Below, one piece after another: positions 4,919 through 5,239 of a stretch of DNA of 5,239 nt. The stretch is from Oscillospiraceae bacterium. GTDB lineage: Bacteria; Bacillota; Clostridia; Oscillospirales; Oscillospiraceae. The DNA is taken from positions 1-5,239 of the forward strand of contig JAFYCQ010000240.1 in the NCBI GenBank assembly GCA_017539635.1, read 5' to 3'. Below the pieces are notes generated by a model. It was not told where the DNA came from and did no database searches. It saw only the letters and a list, made by a program, of their open reading frames with translations. The first letter of the stretch is position 1, and the number at the start of each line of letters is the position of its first letter. Position numbers and translations under genes: made by a program.

Positions 4919-5239
4919 TCATTCCGCGGGCTTTTCTTCCTCCGCGGCTTTTATTTTTGCCAGCTCCTCTTCCTCCAGCTGTCGGTAGGCCACCTTGCCC
5001 ACGAGGGTCTTGGGCATGTCCTCACGGAACTCGATATCGTAGGGCATGGCGTATTTCGCCACGTGCTTGCGGCAGTAATCCAGAAGCTCCTGCTTTGTCT
5101 CCTCGGTGGCGGGGACGTTTGCCGCCAGCTTCACGAAGGCCTTGACCTTCTGCATTTTGTAGGCGTCGGGCACGCCTATGACGCAGCTCATCTGCACCTT
5201 TTCATTGGCGTCCAATATGTTCTCTATCTGGCCGGGATA
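4919..5239 (-). CDS. AMP-forming acyl-CoA synthetase/ligase family, C-terminal domain only (runs off the window)
   Basis: The frame is open from the right edge to a TGA at 4919-4921, giving 106 residues of what should be a protein of about 500 or more. It begins YPGQIENILDANEKVQMSCV and continues VIGVPDAYKMQKVKAFVKL. This is the typical small C-terminal domain of the ANL superfamily (acyl-CoA synthetases, AMP-binding enzymes). The A10 motif MPKTLVGKVAYRQL lies at residues 75-88, with K82 as the catalytic lysine of the adenylation step. Such enzymes activate a carboxylic acid to acyl-AMP and then to the CoA thioester. The substrate cannot be told from this part; a fatty or medium-chain acyl substrate is likely but unproven. 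The TTG at 5215 is an internal Leu codon, not the start. The tail is Lys/Glu-rich (LAKIKAAEEEKPAE). A strong terminator follows, and there is no visible link to the Moco operon. Confidence 0.88.
   Translation of the reverse strand, partial: YPGQIENILDANEKVQMSCVIGVPDAYKMQKVKAFVKLAANVPATEETKQELLDYCRKHVAKYAMPYDIEFREDMPKTLVGKVAYRQLEEEELAKIKAAEEEKPAE

Noticed and set aside
5213..5215. TTG start for a 98-residue protein
   Set aside because: The frame stays open to the window edge and the upstream residues (YPGQIENI) match the acyl-CoA synthetase family, so this is an internal Leu codon.

Overview
The window holds a compact molybdenum-cofactor (Moco) biosynthesis operon on the + strand, followed by a convergent minus-strand region. 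The minus-strand region carries a membrane-anchored HTH regulator, split by a frameshift, and the C-terminal end of an AMP-forming acyl-CoA synthetase-like gene. GC-rich coding sequence, strong AGGAGG-type ribosome sites, frequent ATA isoleucine codons and the protein types suggest an anaerobic Firmicute (Clostridia, perhaps an Oscillospirales-like gut organism). That placement is inference only.

Bases 1 to about 134 do not belong with what follows. They encode, in frame 3, part of a BNR/Asp-box repeat protein (sialidase or GH74-like) that is cut in the middle of its Asp-box. At about 131-136 the sequence switches to the C-terminal half of MoeA in another frame. This is either a chimeric assembly join or a true recombination.

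From about 133 to 3734 runs the Moco operon: moeA (5'-truncated), moaA, moaC, a MoeA-like molybdopterin-binding protein with a Cys-rich tail, and mogA/moaB-type. All are on the + strand with gaps of 6-14 nt. MoaA and MoaC turn GTP into cyclic pyranopterin monophosphate. MogA-type and MoeA proteins adenylylate molybdopterin and insert the metal. The MPT synthase genes (moaD, moaE) are not in this window.

From 3723 to 3886 lies a non-coding block: a 25-nt tandem direct repeat that supplies the mogA stop codon, a two-tier inverted repeat, and a perfect 16-bp hairpin between the convergent genes that is probably a shared terminator.

From 3887 to 4785 on the minus strand, two abutting reading frames together look like one 299-residue protein: N-terminal HTH, one membrane helix, extracytoplasmic domain. 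They are separated by a one-base shift at a run of six T that forms a U_UUU_UUC heptamer in the correct phase. Its promoter, with possible operator repeats, lies at 4807-4860. A strong terminator (4869-4907) separates it from the partial acyl-CoA synthetase-like gene that runs off the right edge.
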